Positions 24,364 through 34,139 of a stretch of DNA of 64,000 bases are shown piece by piece. The notes beneath the pieces are model-generated. The model was not told the origin of the DNA and made no database searches. It worked only from the letters and a program-made list of their open reading frames with translations. The stretch is taken from NCBI GenBank assembly GCA_003439945.1, contig QVRM01001979.1, positions 1 through 64,000 of the forward strand. The letters are read 5' to 3'. The translations under genes and the position numbers were made by a program. Position 1 is the first letter of the stretch, and every line of letters begins with the position of its first letter. The DNA comes from Dermanyssus gallinae. Lineage: Eukaryota; Arthropoda; Arachnida; Mesostigmata; Dermanyssidae.

Positions 24364-27180
24364 ACATAGCTAGAATAATTATACTCTAGTATTTTTTATT
24401 GTAGACCATGTAGATACATTTTTTTTACTATAGGCACTGCGTCTCAAATTATACTAAAGCACTGACTTCTACCAGATAGAAATGAAGAAAGTACATACAT
24501 CCTTTGTCCAATAGATAGGGAGGATTACGGCTGGCACCGGCTCTGTTTCCAAAGGCACCAGCCTCATATTCACTTGAAGCCGTACTCTCATGTCAACTTT
24601 AAAACCGGTACCCTGAAAAGAACAAGCGGCGGACTCATTCAAGTATTTCCTTAGTATATAATAGTATTAGATATGCCACGATACGGCGAATGCATTCTTA
24701 GTAATTATTTCCAATAATTGACACCTTGAAACTTTGCTTTTTCACTACTCAGCAGAACTGAATTCGGCTGCCGCTGCTCCTTTTAAAGAGAAAACACAGA
24801 TGTATATGGGCAGAGTATGCCAGCGGTGCGCGGTCGCCACCTGACGGAGGTGAGGGCATTCATAATGACCTTCGAAAACGGGTAGAGGGAAAGAATGCTA
24901 TCACTTGATCCCATCATACGGCTGAAGATAACCCTAAAGCGAGATAATGATAATTAGCGCCCTGACAGAGTAGGCTGAGATGACGAGCCGAGGAAGATGT
25001 GGCTTCAGAGTAGCCTCAACGCATCTCCTTAGGCCGGAGAAGCACAGCCAAGGCGCATATAGCACTCGGAGAAGTCAGACTCCTCGCCGCTCATGATGTC
25101 AAAGAAATGCCACGCAGTTCCGAACCTGGGGTAGAGTCAATACAGATTTAATGCGTTTGCAAGTCCCACACTAGTTGCTTGTAACTACCAGCGACATTAT
25201 GCGGCATGCATTCCAGAAACCTCCCATAAAAGGCTCACATGCGTTTCTTTCTAAGCGCAAAGGTCGTATGAAGATACTTTTGGGTGGTGGCATGCTCCCA
25301 TGGCATGCACCCCAAGCCGCTCGAGGGGTCTGCTCCAGGGCGAGAAAGAGCTGCGCTGTCTTTTTGGCACTGTCCGAATTAAGAGCGCAGCCATGTCGTC
25401 TCTTGCGTTTAAGAAACACGTTCCGAAATGCTCTAAACGAGTTGGACCAGATACCCATGCCAAAGCACAACCAAATAGGGCCACCTTGCTAAACGCCAAC
25501 GATGAGAGCTCTTATTAGCTTTTCTACAGAATGGCTTCTGTTTGGTAACTCCAACGTGGCGAAAGTGCTTCAGCGCCGCGTTCTACGCGCTCTGTTTGAA
25601 ATTACCTAAAAATGTTCGACATTTATAGGCTGAGAACGGTCGAATCTTTAAATACGAGTGCTTAAATCTCTGCCGGACAGCTGCGCTACGTCAGTGTGTC
25701 GATCAGAGGCGATTGCGTTTCTGAGCCAGAATGCAATTGTTCCTAAGGCTTAGACGAGAAGTTCCAGGTGATGTAACCAAGCATTATGTGGCTGCAAGTA
25801 AACCACAGTCGCGACGTTTTAAAACGTAAAATTAGTCCTGGGGGGCTTTGACAATGGCACCGTGCGCTGTGCTCGTCTCAAAGATATGTTGTGGCGAGCA
25901 CAATGATTTGCCCTTAAGCCAATCGGTGCTACAGGTTAAGTCGCCTCTAACGACTTGTCGTTCGTAGGGCTACGACAGGTTGAAGTTCCTAGGGCGATTT
26001 GGTCGGCCGTGCCAATGAAGAATTTGCCACCTAGACTTCTCCAGCAAAAAATCATGAGTAGAAAATCGGCACGCACCAGGACGCCTAGAGAGAGTATTTC
26101 AACGAGATGCATTGAGAGTACTTCATTGTCATCGCAGACAGCTTCAACAAATTAAGCATGCTCGTTTTTATTTTCTCGCAAAACATGAAAGCGTTAATTG
26201 CGTAGATTACTCATACGAGCATTTGCCCCATCTGCATGCCCGTCAATATTAGAAGCTGCTCCATTACTTCTTTGAAAGAATGTAAACCCAAACGACTTAA
26301 ATTCCAAGGGCGAGTTATAAATATTGTAATGTTTCAGAAATATTTCAGAAATAAACTGTAAAAACTGCACGTGCAAGTGCTCAATAAATTACGGTATAGA
26401 ACTCAGAAAACACTCGCATGAAGACTCGCGTTATACACAAGAAGCCTTACATGTTCTTAGGTTAGACAAAAAAACAACCTATCACGAGATAGAAATATTT
26501 TGCCTTTACAGGTGACGAAGCCATTGTCGTGAACCTTTCCTGTATATTTGTAAGGGTTCGCATTTAATCTAAAATTTTAAGAAGTTACATTAATTAGATG
26601 GCAAAGAAGACCCCGAAAACAAATGTGCCTGCTAAAATTATTTGAGACGGAACCACATTATTGCAGTGTGGCATAGCAAGCAATGGAATTATGCCAAAAT
26701 TAAAGGGAGATAGTAATTGATTATACGTATGTGCCCACTAGAGAAGCAAATGCACGCGCTCCTTGAACACAAACAGCGATACAGATCATCACGTCTTTCA
26801 GATCGGGTTCGATAAAAATCAAAACGTCTAGAATACAAAGCGAAATTGAGTAAAATCAGGGATGTCTAGAATTAAAAACAACCTCTTTATTTTTGTAGTA
26901 TTGTTTTTTTAATCTCTAACGCTTTAATTAGTATAAGAAAATGACGACAGTACCTCCAATATTACTTGACTATAAGACTGCATGATGATGATAATGAGGG
27001 ATGGTGCAAGAGTAAGCTGAGCAACAATGTGTTAAAAACAAAGTCATGTGATATAGCCGAGAAGGAGCTTATGCTCAAACTGACTACAATATATTGATAA
27101 ATGGGCCCGCATTAGAATTATTAATTAACGTGAACAGATACTAAGGAACAAAACTGACGCTAGAGCTGTGTTTTAAAAAG
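24166..27180. other. Unassigned DNA with (TA)n
   Basis: A ~26 bp TA run lies at about 24335-24361. Open frames at 25171-25518 on both strands (about 100 codons) are mutually overlapping and motif-free. I recognise no gene, RNA or transposon in these 3 kb. Confidence 0.4.
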
Positions 27181-27500
27181 CACATTAAAATAAAGACAGA
27201 CGACTTCTTTAATTATGGTGTTGGGGATCTTTACCAAATTGACATTCATGCAGTAATTAATTCATTTAAGTTCCTAATTCTCTCCACAGTATCATACTTA
27301 GGCCAATATGTCAAGTTTACGTTAGACAATATCAAGAATCGCGACAAGATGAAACCTAGGTTTCTCAAAATAGCAATTTGATTGTACAAATCCGCCTCAT
27401 CCTCACTGGTGCTATACATGTGCAAGAAACCCATGGGAACAGAGGACCTAGAACGGCGCAATTACCAGTTGGACTACGATACACTCGAATCATGCGGATA
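27181..27500 (-). mobile_element. LINE C-terminal remnant
   Basis: A minus frame at 27246-27461 contains 'FILSRFLILSNVNLTYWPKY' and 'YDTVERIRNLN'. This aligns with the region around 34630-34730, including the GATACTGTGGA-like block, in the better-preserved LINE there. Too decayed to say more. Confidence 0.5.
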
Positions 27501-27554
27501 ATACAGAAAACGGCGGCTCTAGAAATTGACTAAACAGAGATCCGCTTTTCAGAG

Positions 27555-27800
27555 CAGTAAATTAAAATAGGGACATATGTGTATTGTGGGCTAATGTTAA
27601 CCTCATAAAGTACACTAAACATTTAATTATATATGTATTTCCAATCCTAGCCTATGTTACGGCGCTTTAAAATTTATTTAAAAACATAGATCGAGTAAAG
27701 CAAAATTATTAATAAACGCGACGAATTAGCCTTCACGCGCTGAGCAAGACACAATAAGCGAAGTCGACGAGCCAGGCCTGCAGGCATTCCAAGCGCTAGC
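27555..27800 (+). repeat. Tandem host repeat, unit 1 (unoccupied)
   Basis: Contains AATAGGGACATA ... GTTAACCTCATAAAGTACACTAAAC ... CCTATGTTACGGCGC ... ACATAGATCGAGTAAAG. Unit 2 has the same order but is interrupted by the LINE at 27873-30506. Unit 1 therefore represents the site without the insertion. Confidence 0.8.
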
Positions 27801-27872
27801 AGATAAGAGATGACGGAATAGGGACATAGGCACATGAGTATAGGGGGCGACTGTTAACCCCATCAAAACACT
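27801..27872 (+). repeat. Tandem host repeat, unit 2 (left part)
   Basis: Reads AATAGGGACATA ... GTTAACCCCATCAAAACACT and resumes after the LINE at 30507. Its last 13 bases (27860-27872, CCATCAAAACACT) are the left target-site duplication. Confidence 0.8.
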
Positions 27873-30506
27873 TTTATTTTTTTTTCTGGGAGGTTTCGGT
27901 AATGCATGATGCACATGCACCACTAGCAGCCTGCGTGACTAGTGTGAGACTCGCAAACCGACTAAACCCGGATTCCTTCCCACCCCCCCAGGCTCGGTAT
28001 TACTTTGGCATTACATCGAAACCGTGGGAGAGGCGTCTCTGCCGTTCTCCTTCAATCAGCTCTATCCCTGACTATCATCCCGTATGTCTACCTGCGGTTG
28101 GATAGGGGGATGCCATTTTGTAATGCGTCCTGTGAGGGTGCGTCGAGACCATGAGGGCCTGGCTGCTCCCCACCCCTCCCCCCTCCCTCGGCTCCTCGTC
28201 TCGACCACTCTCCCGAGAGACCCGCTCAAACCTCTCCCGCCTGGCCATTTCCTTGGCTGTCTTGAGTGTCAAAAAGCGTCGAACAAGTTCGTCGCCTCCC
28301 TCCATGCCTCCGCCGAAGTCATCATATGGTAGACCACCTCCTTGATGGGTCGGCCCCTCACAGCGGTTGGTGCTGCGTCCCGTGCTTCCCTGAGAGCATC
28401 ACACCGCAGAACAGTATGCTCTACGTTGTCCGTTTCTCCAGAGTCGCACAGTACGCAGATATCGCTGATGGCCTTCTTGATCCTTGACAGGTAGCTCTGG
28501 AACTGGCCGTGTCCGGTCAGAACCTGAGTCGTCCAGTAGGAAAGCTCCCCGTGTCGGCGGTCATACCATGCCCTGAGGTCCGGTATCAGACTCTTGGTCC
28601 AGCTCCCTGTGGTCACACCGGGTCTTACCTGCGCCCATTCCTCATGCCAGGCCGATATGGTGGCACTCCTGGCCCTGGTGAGATCCAGACCTTCGTCTAG
28701 ATATATTTTACTTCGTTCAGCCACTAGGAGGTCCCATGGCAGCATTTTGGCTAGGACCAGGAGAGGTTCGGTCGAGACTGTTCGATACGCCCGGCTTACC
28801 CTGATTGCCAGCGTTCGTTGGGTCGACCTTAGTGCCCCCCTATTTTTCGCCGTCCGCATTGCCATGTCCCCCCAGACTGGGGCTGCGTATAGCGCCGTTG
28901 ATTCGGCCACCGAGGCCAGGAGCCTTCTTTTCACCTCAGCCACCCCACCGACCCTAGGCATGATCCGCGCCAGGTTCAGGGAGATCCTTTGGGCCTTTTC
29001 GGCCACGTACTTAACGTGTGCCGATCCGGTCAGTCCGGTGTCTAGCATAACCCCAAGGTACTTTACCTTCTTTCTGATTTCTATCGGGTGGCCCGCCATC
29101 ACGAGGTTAATGCCGGTCGTCCTCTTTCTGCCTGTTAGGTACATCGCCTCCGTCTTGTCGGGTGCCAGTTTCAAGTGATGGGACTCCATCCACTCGGACA
29201 CCATTGACAAGGCCTCATTGGCGCCGCTCTCCAGGGCTCTTTCGGTCCTGGCCGTTATCATAAGTGCAAGGTCATCGGCGTACGCCAACGTCTCCACCCC
29301 ATACGGGAGACCTGGGATCTCGAGCACCCCGTCGTAAGCTATGTTCCAGAGCACGGGTCCTAGAATCGAGCCCTGTGGGACTCCGGCAGTAACCTCGTAC
29401 TCCTGCCCCCCTGCAACCAAGCCTCTGTCATCCAGGTAGGATGAAATCATTCGACGGAGGTAGAGGGAAAAGCCCTTCCTCTTCATCGCCTCCACAATTA
29501 CTTTCCAATTCATTGTGTTGAAGGCATTTTTGACATCCAGGAGGATCAGGAGCACGAATCCCCTTTTTTTAGGGGTCTTCATAGTCTCCTCACCCGCCCG
29601 TTTCAGAACCTTCTTTAGAGCCCCTAATGCGGATCTGCCCTTCCGGAAGCCGTACTGGACATCTGATAGGGCGTTCTTTTCCTGAATCTCGTCGTTTAGT
29701 CTCTTGACTATAACGTTCTCCAGGAGCTTACCCATGGCGTCAATGAGGCATATGGGCCGGTAAGCCGAAGGCCCCGTCTTCCCCCCGGGTTTGGGGATTA
29801 GAACCAGGCTTGCCCTTTTCCACAGCCTCGGGAATCTCCCCTCTCTCAGAAGCTTGTTGGCAAGGTCTTGGAAGACCTTAGGCCACCTTTTGACCAGTAG
29901 CCTCGCTACCTCTGGGGGAATTCCGTCTAGGCCGGGCGCTTTACCGGTTGCCAACCGATTCCGGGCTTGTTCGACCTCCTCCAGCGTCACCTCCGGAATG
30001 TTTTCCGGGGTGACCGAGAACTCCTCGTTTTCTCTCCGCGGCTGTGCCGGAAAAAGACCGGTTACAGTCTCCCGCAGCACATCCGGGGGGAGTTTCGGGG
30101 GAGGTCTCCGGAGTTTGGCCATAACTATTCGGTACGGCAGGCCCCATACGTCGCTCTCCACCGCGTCTATCAGCTCTTTCTCCGCTCGGGCTTTACTTTT
30201 GGCGATGAGTCCTCGGAGTCTCGATCGAGCAGCCTTGTACTCCGTCAATTGGGATTCAGCTCTTGCGGTCTCTCGCTCCCCGTAAAATCCCACCCGTCGT
30301 TTTCTTTGCGTTAACCAGCTGCGTGTTCTCGTGAAAATCCTATTTAGCCTAATGCAAGCCCTGCGGGCAGCTGCGATCCCTTTGTTCCACCAGTAATTAG
30401 GAGGGTGGCGGCTCCCATGGTGTTGTGAGGGAGCAGCTTTCTCGCATGCTGTAGAGAGTATGCTAATTATTTGATATTCATCCCCCACCGTGTCTCCCAA
30501 AACACT
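27873..30506 (-). mobile_element. Young R1-like LINE, 5'-truncated
   Basis: A minus-strand non-LTR retrotransposon flanked by a 13 bp target-site duplication, CCATCAAAACACT at 27860-27872 and 30507-30519. An A-rich tail (T on the plus strand) at 27873-27885 marks the 3' end. The 3' UTR (27886-28268) shares the CTGGGAGGTTTCGG start and other blocks with the copy at 37.04 kb. The endonuclease domain is missing because the element is truncated at 30506, six bases before the open frame begins. The intact RT frame, tail and duplication point to a recent insertion. Confidence 0.95.
28269..30500 (-). CDS. R1-like LINE reverse transcriptase, 743 codons
   Basis: The C-terminal part of ORF2 of a non-LTR retrotransposon, which copies element RNA at a nicked genomic target. 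Residues 1-180 are the linker after the missing endonuclease ('DVWGLPYRIV' near 118-126). RT palm and fingers follow: 'KAPGLDGIP' 187-195, 'YGFRKGRS' 283-290, 'LLDVKNAFN' 320-328, 'GVPQGSILGP' 373-382, 'LAYADDLAL' 405-413 with the catalytic Asp pair, and thumb 'VKYLGVMLDTGL' 479-490. The C-terminal zinc motif is C682-x2-C685-x9-H695-x4-C700. No stop or frameshift is present. The nominal start (TTG) is only the first possible codon after the truncation, not a natural start. It probably cannot move on its own without the endonuclease and 5' end. Confidence 0.95.
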   Translation of the reverse strand: MGDTVGDEYQIISILSTACEKAAPSQHHGSRHPPNYWWNKGIAAARRACIRLNRIFTRTRSWLTQRKRRVGFYGERETARAESQLTEYKAARSRLRGLIAKSKARAEKELIDAVESDVWGLPYRIVMAKLRRPPPKLPPDVLRETVTGLFPAQPRRENEEFSVTPENIPEVTLEEVEQARNRLATGKAPGLDGIPPEVARLLVKRWPKVFQDLANKLLREGRFPRLWKRASLVLIPKPGGKTGPSAYRPICLIDAMGKLLENVIVKRLNDEIQEKNALSDVQYGFRKGRSALGALKKVLKRAGEETMKTPKKRGFVLLILLDVKNAFNTMNWKVIVEAMKRKGFSLYLRRMISSYLDDRGLVAGGQEYEVTAGVPQGSILGPVLWNIAYDGVLEIPGLPYGVETLAYADDLALMITARTERALESGANEALSMVSEWMESHHLKLAPDKTEAMYLTGRKRTTGINLVMAGHPIEIRKKVKYLGVMLDTGLTGSAHVKYVAEKAQRISLNLARIMPRVGGVAEVKRRLLASVAESTALYAAPVWGDMAMRTAKNRGALRSTQRTLAIRVSRAYRTVSTEPLLVLAKMLPWDLLVAERSKIYLDEGLDLTRARSATISAWHEEWAQVRPGVTTGSWTKSLIPDLRAWYDRRHGELSYWTTQVLTGHGQFQSYLSRIKKAISDICVLCDSGETDNVEHTVLRCDALREARDAAPTAVRGRPIKEVVYHMMTSAEAWREATNLFDAF

Positions 30507-30665
30507 CCATCAAAACACTAAACGTTTACATCTATATGTATTCTTAATCCTAGGCTACGTTACGGCGCTTTAAAATTTATTTTGCGACATAGATCGAGTA
30601 AAGAATAAGCGCGACGCAACGCGTGGCCAAATTTGGAGTTACCAGACAACACTAAATAGGTAGCA
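30507..30665 (+). repeat. Tandem host repeat, unit 2 (right part)
   Basis: Starts with the right target-site duplication (30507-30519) and continues CTACGTTACGGCGCTTTAAAA ... ACATAGATCGAGTAAAG, aligned with unit 1 from about 27610 onward. Confidence 0.8.
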
Positions 30666-30885
30666 CTAAAAACATTATAAAAGGCTATTTCGTCTGGCTG
30701 ATACCAGGGAGGCGCAAATAAGGGTAAATAATATTAAAATAACGCACCAAGCAAAAATGCAGTCTGATTTAAGAATTCACATTATGAAACTTAGAAGCAA
30801 AATATGTTACAACATGTTTGCCGTGAAGCAAAATGTGTATGCTATAGTTGTGGAAAATACAATAATTATTAAATAGCAAGCTTAC

Positions 30886-31093
30886 AGCGTAAACGTCGAG
30901 GTTGAACCCGTGCTTTGTTTCATCGGGATGCAAATCTCTGACGTTGGCTACCAGTGAAGGATCGGCATGAAGAAAATGAGGTAGGCTGAGCACAACCGGG
31001 ATTACAAATACCTTCCGGTGGAAGCTATAGTACGTGTTTGCCCGACTGGCGTCGAACGATCCCTCGAGGTGAGTCGGGTTTAAACAAAAACAC
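30886..31093 (-). CDS. CD36/SNMP-like receptor, 'CFC...SLPHF' exon
   Basis: Exon of a CD36-family scavenger receptor, a two-pass membrane protein whose large extracellular domain binds lipids or lipoproteins. The acceptor TTTTCGTACAG precedes 31093 and the donor GCT|GTAAGC follows 30886. Length is 208 nt, one completing base plus 69 codons. It encodes 'CFCLNPTHLEGSFDASR', which has the family's Cys-x-Cys, then 'VLSLPHFLHADPSLV' and 'LHPDETKHGFNLDVYA'. The segment SLPHF-x-x-ADPS...LxPDxxKH...xLDxxP is a hallmark of the family. The next exon (C-terminal, with the second membrane helix) is not visible; the young LINE lies just downstream. Confidence 0.9.
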
Positions 31094-31199
31094 CTGTACG
31101 AAAAGGGAGCGTAACACATCCTTTGGTAGTTAGCGACTTGTGATTTGCGGAAAAATCAATGCAGCAATGTCTGTTTTTAGAGCGATTTGCTAAAACTTA

Positions 31200-31200
31200 T

Positions 31201-31238
<38 letters not shown>
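31200..31238. repeat. (TA)n microsatellite
   Basis: Short TA run within the intron upstream (on the plus-strand map) of the CD36-like exons. Confidence 0.9.
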
Positions 31239-31325
31239 CAAAAGTACATTTGACTGATCAGTGACTGACAAGTGACTGATCAGACTAAGTCATTCCACAA
31301 TATTCGAAGCAGAGTCCTCACGTAC

Positions 31326-31506
31326 TCGTCAAGCTCGCGATCTCCGGTTTCATTGAAGAGGTCGTCGGCACCGCCGAATCGGCAGATTGGTTCACCGTCA
31401 ATACTGTATATTTTTTGTGGATACAGGGGCCACGGTTTATACAGATAGGGGGTGAAAATCTTAACGCTTTTTGGCGGTTCTTCAAAGGCCGGAAAAAGCT
31501 CACCAT
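31326..31506 (-). CDS. CD36/SNMP-like receptor, 'FPAFxEPP' exon
   Basis: The acceptor TTATTTTGCAG precedes 31506 and the donor GA|GTACGT follows 31326. The exon is 181 nt. Its last two bases join the first base of the exon at 31093 to give a codon, so the phases agree and 'ELDE' is followed directly by 'CFC'. It encodes 'DGELFPAFEEPPKSVKIFTP' and 'PWPLYPQKIYSIDGEP', aligning with the family segment around NGTD-x3-FPPF and the following strand. It needs one base from the preceding exon, which does not fit the exon at 39187 directly. At least one exon between them is missing or unrecognised. Confidence 0.85.
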
Positions 31507-32387
31507 CTGCAAAATAAATAGCGTCGTTAAGCACTTGTTTATTCTGACGCGAATTAGGTTATTATTTACTACTCGGACGACAGCAAAACTGGCGTTCTCT
31601 ACCACAGGCCATATTTCACAAGTTCAGATTCATTTATTTTACTTGAACTATAAAGTTAAGAATGCACCAAAAATTACATGCCCCATCTTTCCCAGTTTGG
31701 GAGAGTGGCAGGTCTCAGCTCTGCCGAAGTGCAATGGCAAGGCCTCCTCCTGGGGTCTAGGCTTTCTTGATCACGGAGGTCCCGGCACCAGGTAAGTATG
31801 TGCGTAATCATCATAATATATCTCATTTAGTGCTGTCCCATTGAGAGAGAGAGAACATTCAGAGATATTTGCTTTAACGTAGAGTAATTAACCGCGTGGT
31901 ACTTGGCGCATTCCTGTTGTCTAAACAACAGTAAGAGTCTAGCTATAGGCTACTACTTCAGAGAAGCATCCCTTATCCATAATTTCATTAAAGAATTTTT
32001 AAAGAATGCTGACAAAATATCGCTCGGCCTGTGCCCAGTGTTCATAGTAAACCTTGTCAGCTCGAATGTTTTTTTACTTCAGGAGGGGCAGAAGATGTTG
32101 CAAACTTCGTTCTCTCCTAAAAAAGAGTTTATAGTGTGCTGTTTTAGTATTAACGGCAGTTCAACCGTAGGTGCTCCATATCTGCACAAATGGTGCTTTA
32201 CGTGCTCATCATCTAGAGAGTGCGCAACGATCTTACGAGTCTGATATAGGCGGAAGCATTAATGTTTGCTCTTTTAAGCAGACTCGTTAAATGGTCCGCT
32301 TGCAATCTATTTTCTAGGTATTGTTAAAACACGGTCGTGATCTTCGAAGTATGGCATCGCGACTTGATCGCTTTGTACATTATTCTC
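31507..32387. other. Intron-like DNA, unassigned
   Basis: A 126-codon plus frame at 31415-31795 runs antisense over the CD36-like exon and is its shadow. No other feature recognised. Confidence 0.4.
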
Positions 32388-32774
32388 TCAAGCATTTAGC
32401 AATGTTTGTCCACATTTTTGGCAACAATAGGCCACCTCCGACTTCAGAACCGATACGTCCAGAAATTGATTAACTCTCGTCTGTGGACATTCTTGCATGA
32501 AGTTTACGAGAGTGGACACGCATACAACGGCCTGCACTGCCACGTTCTTCCGAGCTGGAGTTTTCGAAACTTCAATATTTTGAAGTTCGTGTCGATTGTT
32601 ATTCATGAAATTGAATGTACTCCGTTTGGCCTCGTTGCGGTCCAGCAGGGCAAAATGCGTGGAAGTGTTTCCGAATTTAGTGGCAACATCCTTCTTTATG
32701 ATTCCATAAGTTAAGGCGACTTTGCAGTCTAGCATTCCTGGGTTCATTAGGTTTCTGTGACTCTGCCCGCTCAT
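32388..32774 (-). CDS. Unidentified 128-codon open frame
   Basis: A clean minus-strand frame starting with ATG at 32774, 'MSGQSHRNLMNPGMLDCKVA', with a Cys cluster near its end ('YCCQKCGQ') and a stop at 32388. It lies in the long intron between two CD36-like exons, in the same orientation. I recognise no family. It could be an exon fragment, a transposon gag-like protein or a chance frame. The high Asn/Ser content and the Cys pairs make chance slightly less likely. Confidence 0.3.
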   Translation of the reverse strand: MSGQSHRNLMNPGMLDCKVALTYGIIKKDVATKFGNTSTHFALLDRNEAKRSTFNFMNNNRHELQNIEVSKTPARKNVAVQAVVCVSTLVNFMQECPQTRVNQFLDVSVLKSEVAYCCQKCGQTLLNA

Positions 32775-32919
32775 TGCAGCTGCTCGCCAGGCGCAGGCAT
32801 GAAAATCCTATACAAAGCTATACTGCGACTACAAACGGAAATCCGTTAAGTGGAAGGAATTCGACAACTCGAAAAAGCAGAACGGTGACTCAAACACAGT
32901 GAGCGACCTTATCTCTCTC

Positions 32920-33060
32920 ACTTTTTTTGGGGGTGAGAGGGAAAAATGCTTTTACGCACACCTAAAGCGGGTAGTGTGGGACTCGATGCCGATGCTTTTG
33001 GCATAATACCCACTAAAAACCTCTCACCTAAATGGCCTCAGGAAGAGGCGAGGAGCTGGA
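32920..33060 (-). mobile_element. LINE 3'-end remnant
   Basis: The plus strand reads GAGGGAAAAATGCTTTTACGCACAC ... GTAGTGTGGGACTC ... ACCCACTAAAAAC. This is the reverse complement of the 3' end seen at 56.27-56.37 kb and 12.1-12.2 kb of the R1-like LINE family. Confidence 0.5.
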
Positions 33061-33184
33061 ACCATTCGTTAATAATACTTCAACTTAATACTACTTCAAC
33101 TTATCTCTCTCACTGGCAATCTTTGCATAACTCGAAAGCTCTTTTACAGCATCCTCTTTGACTCGTAATTGCTTTCGTGACAAC

Positions 33185-33390
33185 TTTTTGAGATTCGAGA
33201 ACAGATAAAAAAATCGGAAGAGCAACTCAACTCGATTCCGAAAGAAGTGTTCAAAAAACGTGCCGAAGAGTGTGAGAGAAGGTTGTACAAGAGCTTTGCA
33301 GCGCGAGGCAACTATTTTAAAGGAAACAACTGGAAGATTAAATCAATAATATCGTTTTTAATGTATTGGACTCTTTTTGGTCAGCCTTTA
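33185..33390 (+). mobile_element. Mariner-like transposase C-terminal remnant
   Basis: The plus frame reads 'KKSEEQLNSIPKEVFKKRAE' then 'LYKSFAARGNYFKGNN'. That is the C-terminal helix of mariner-family transposases (…W…CI…GxYFEGD). It is related to the remnant at 41.58-42.53 kb, which has 'KKSKEQLNSILKETLNE' and 'CIAAGGSYFEKN'. The catalytic domain is absent. It ends where the inverted CD36-exon duplication begins. Confidence 0.7.
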
Positions 33391-33915
33391 AGTATATATA
33401 TTGTGCTATATGTCGTTCAGTATATAATATACAGTTAGCGTATACGAATGCGTTGCGCTTGTGTGGCCTTTGCACAGGATTATACATCTAAAAAAAAAGG
33501 AAGAGCAAGCGTATGGAAACAGTACTTTAGAATACTACAAGATGCCGCTGTTCCTGTTTGAGCCTAGCATGTCAAATGGCACTCCGAAAGATATGATTAA
33601 AACCGTGAACTTTGCCGCCATAATGTATTTTTATCTGGACGGCAAGCCGCGTTCAAATGTTCGAAAGAAGAGTCTCCTTGCGGATGTAACCGTGGACAAA
33701 TACTTCTATAGCGGGTAAGTTGCTCGTATGTTCTATGTTTTTATCGCACCGTTATTTATCATAACTAGTGAGTTCACTGCTCCCATTACTACTTTGGCTC
33801 CTATATTGAGGCATATGAAAAGACCAGCTCACAATTTCATCTAGTTGAAGCTCCTTAAAGAGAGTAACTATAGGACGTTTATGGCGGCTTCTATGTGTGA
33901 ATAGAAATTCGACAC
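33390..33915 (+). repeat. Inverted duplication arm A
   Basis: Aligns with the reverse complement of 38855-39507: intron end, exon, donor and downstream intron (shared TATCGCACCGTTAT, CTTTGGCTCCTAT and GACCAGCTCAC). The arms are diverged and about 5 kb apart. Arm B has an extra ~150 bp LINE fragment in its intron part. Confidence 0.88.
33478..33714 (+). pseudogene. Antisense copy of CD36-like exon
   Basis: Acceptor TTTGCACAG and donor GG|GTAAGT are both intact. The 237 nt exon has the same phases as the minus-strand exon at 39187-39417, which is two codons shorter. It encodes 'EYYKMPLFLFEPSMSNGTPK' and 'DMIKTVNFAAIMYF', against 'KYYKGPLFLFEPSMSNGSPS' in the other copy. The frame has no stop. 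It lies in antisense inside an intron of the minus-strand gene, so that gene's transcript cannot use it. It is either an exon of an otherwise unseen plus-strand paralogue or a stranded duplicate. I found no other plus-strand CD36 exon here. Confidence 0.85.
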
Positions 33916-34139
33916 TTTGCCCCACGAGCTTCGTAATTAAATTTGGATCATTTAAGGCAAACCACAAGTCTGAGAGCGTCATCATGTAGCACCTTTGTTT
34001 TACGCATAGCATTTTTAATGTTTTGCCTCAGACGGTGATACAGTAGATCAGTATTGGCTCAATAAAAACACGGTATGCATAAATAACAGCGTTAGTTGGT
34101 GAACCCTAAGCATAAGCTCAACTCAAGCAAGTAGTAATT
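33916..34139. other. Intron-like DNA, unassigned
   Basis: No features beyond the end of arm A. Confidence 0.4.

Noticed and set aside
25171..25518. Overlapping ~100-codon frames on both strands considered as a gene
   Set aside because: No motif, no splice sites, and the two strands are equally open.
28594..30285. Plus-strand open frames of up to 194 codons across the LINE
   Set aside because: They are antisense shadows of the GC-rich 743-codon RT frame.
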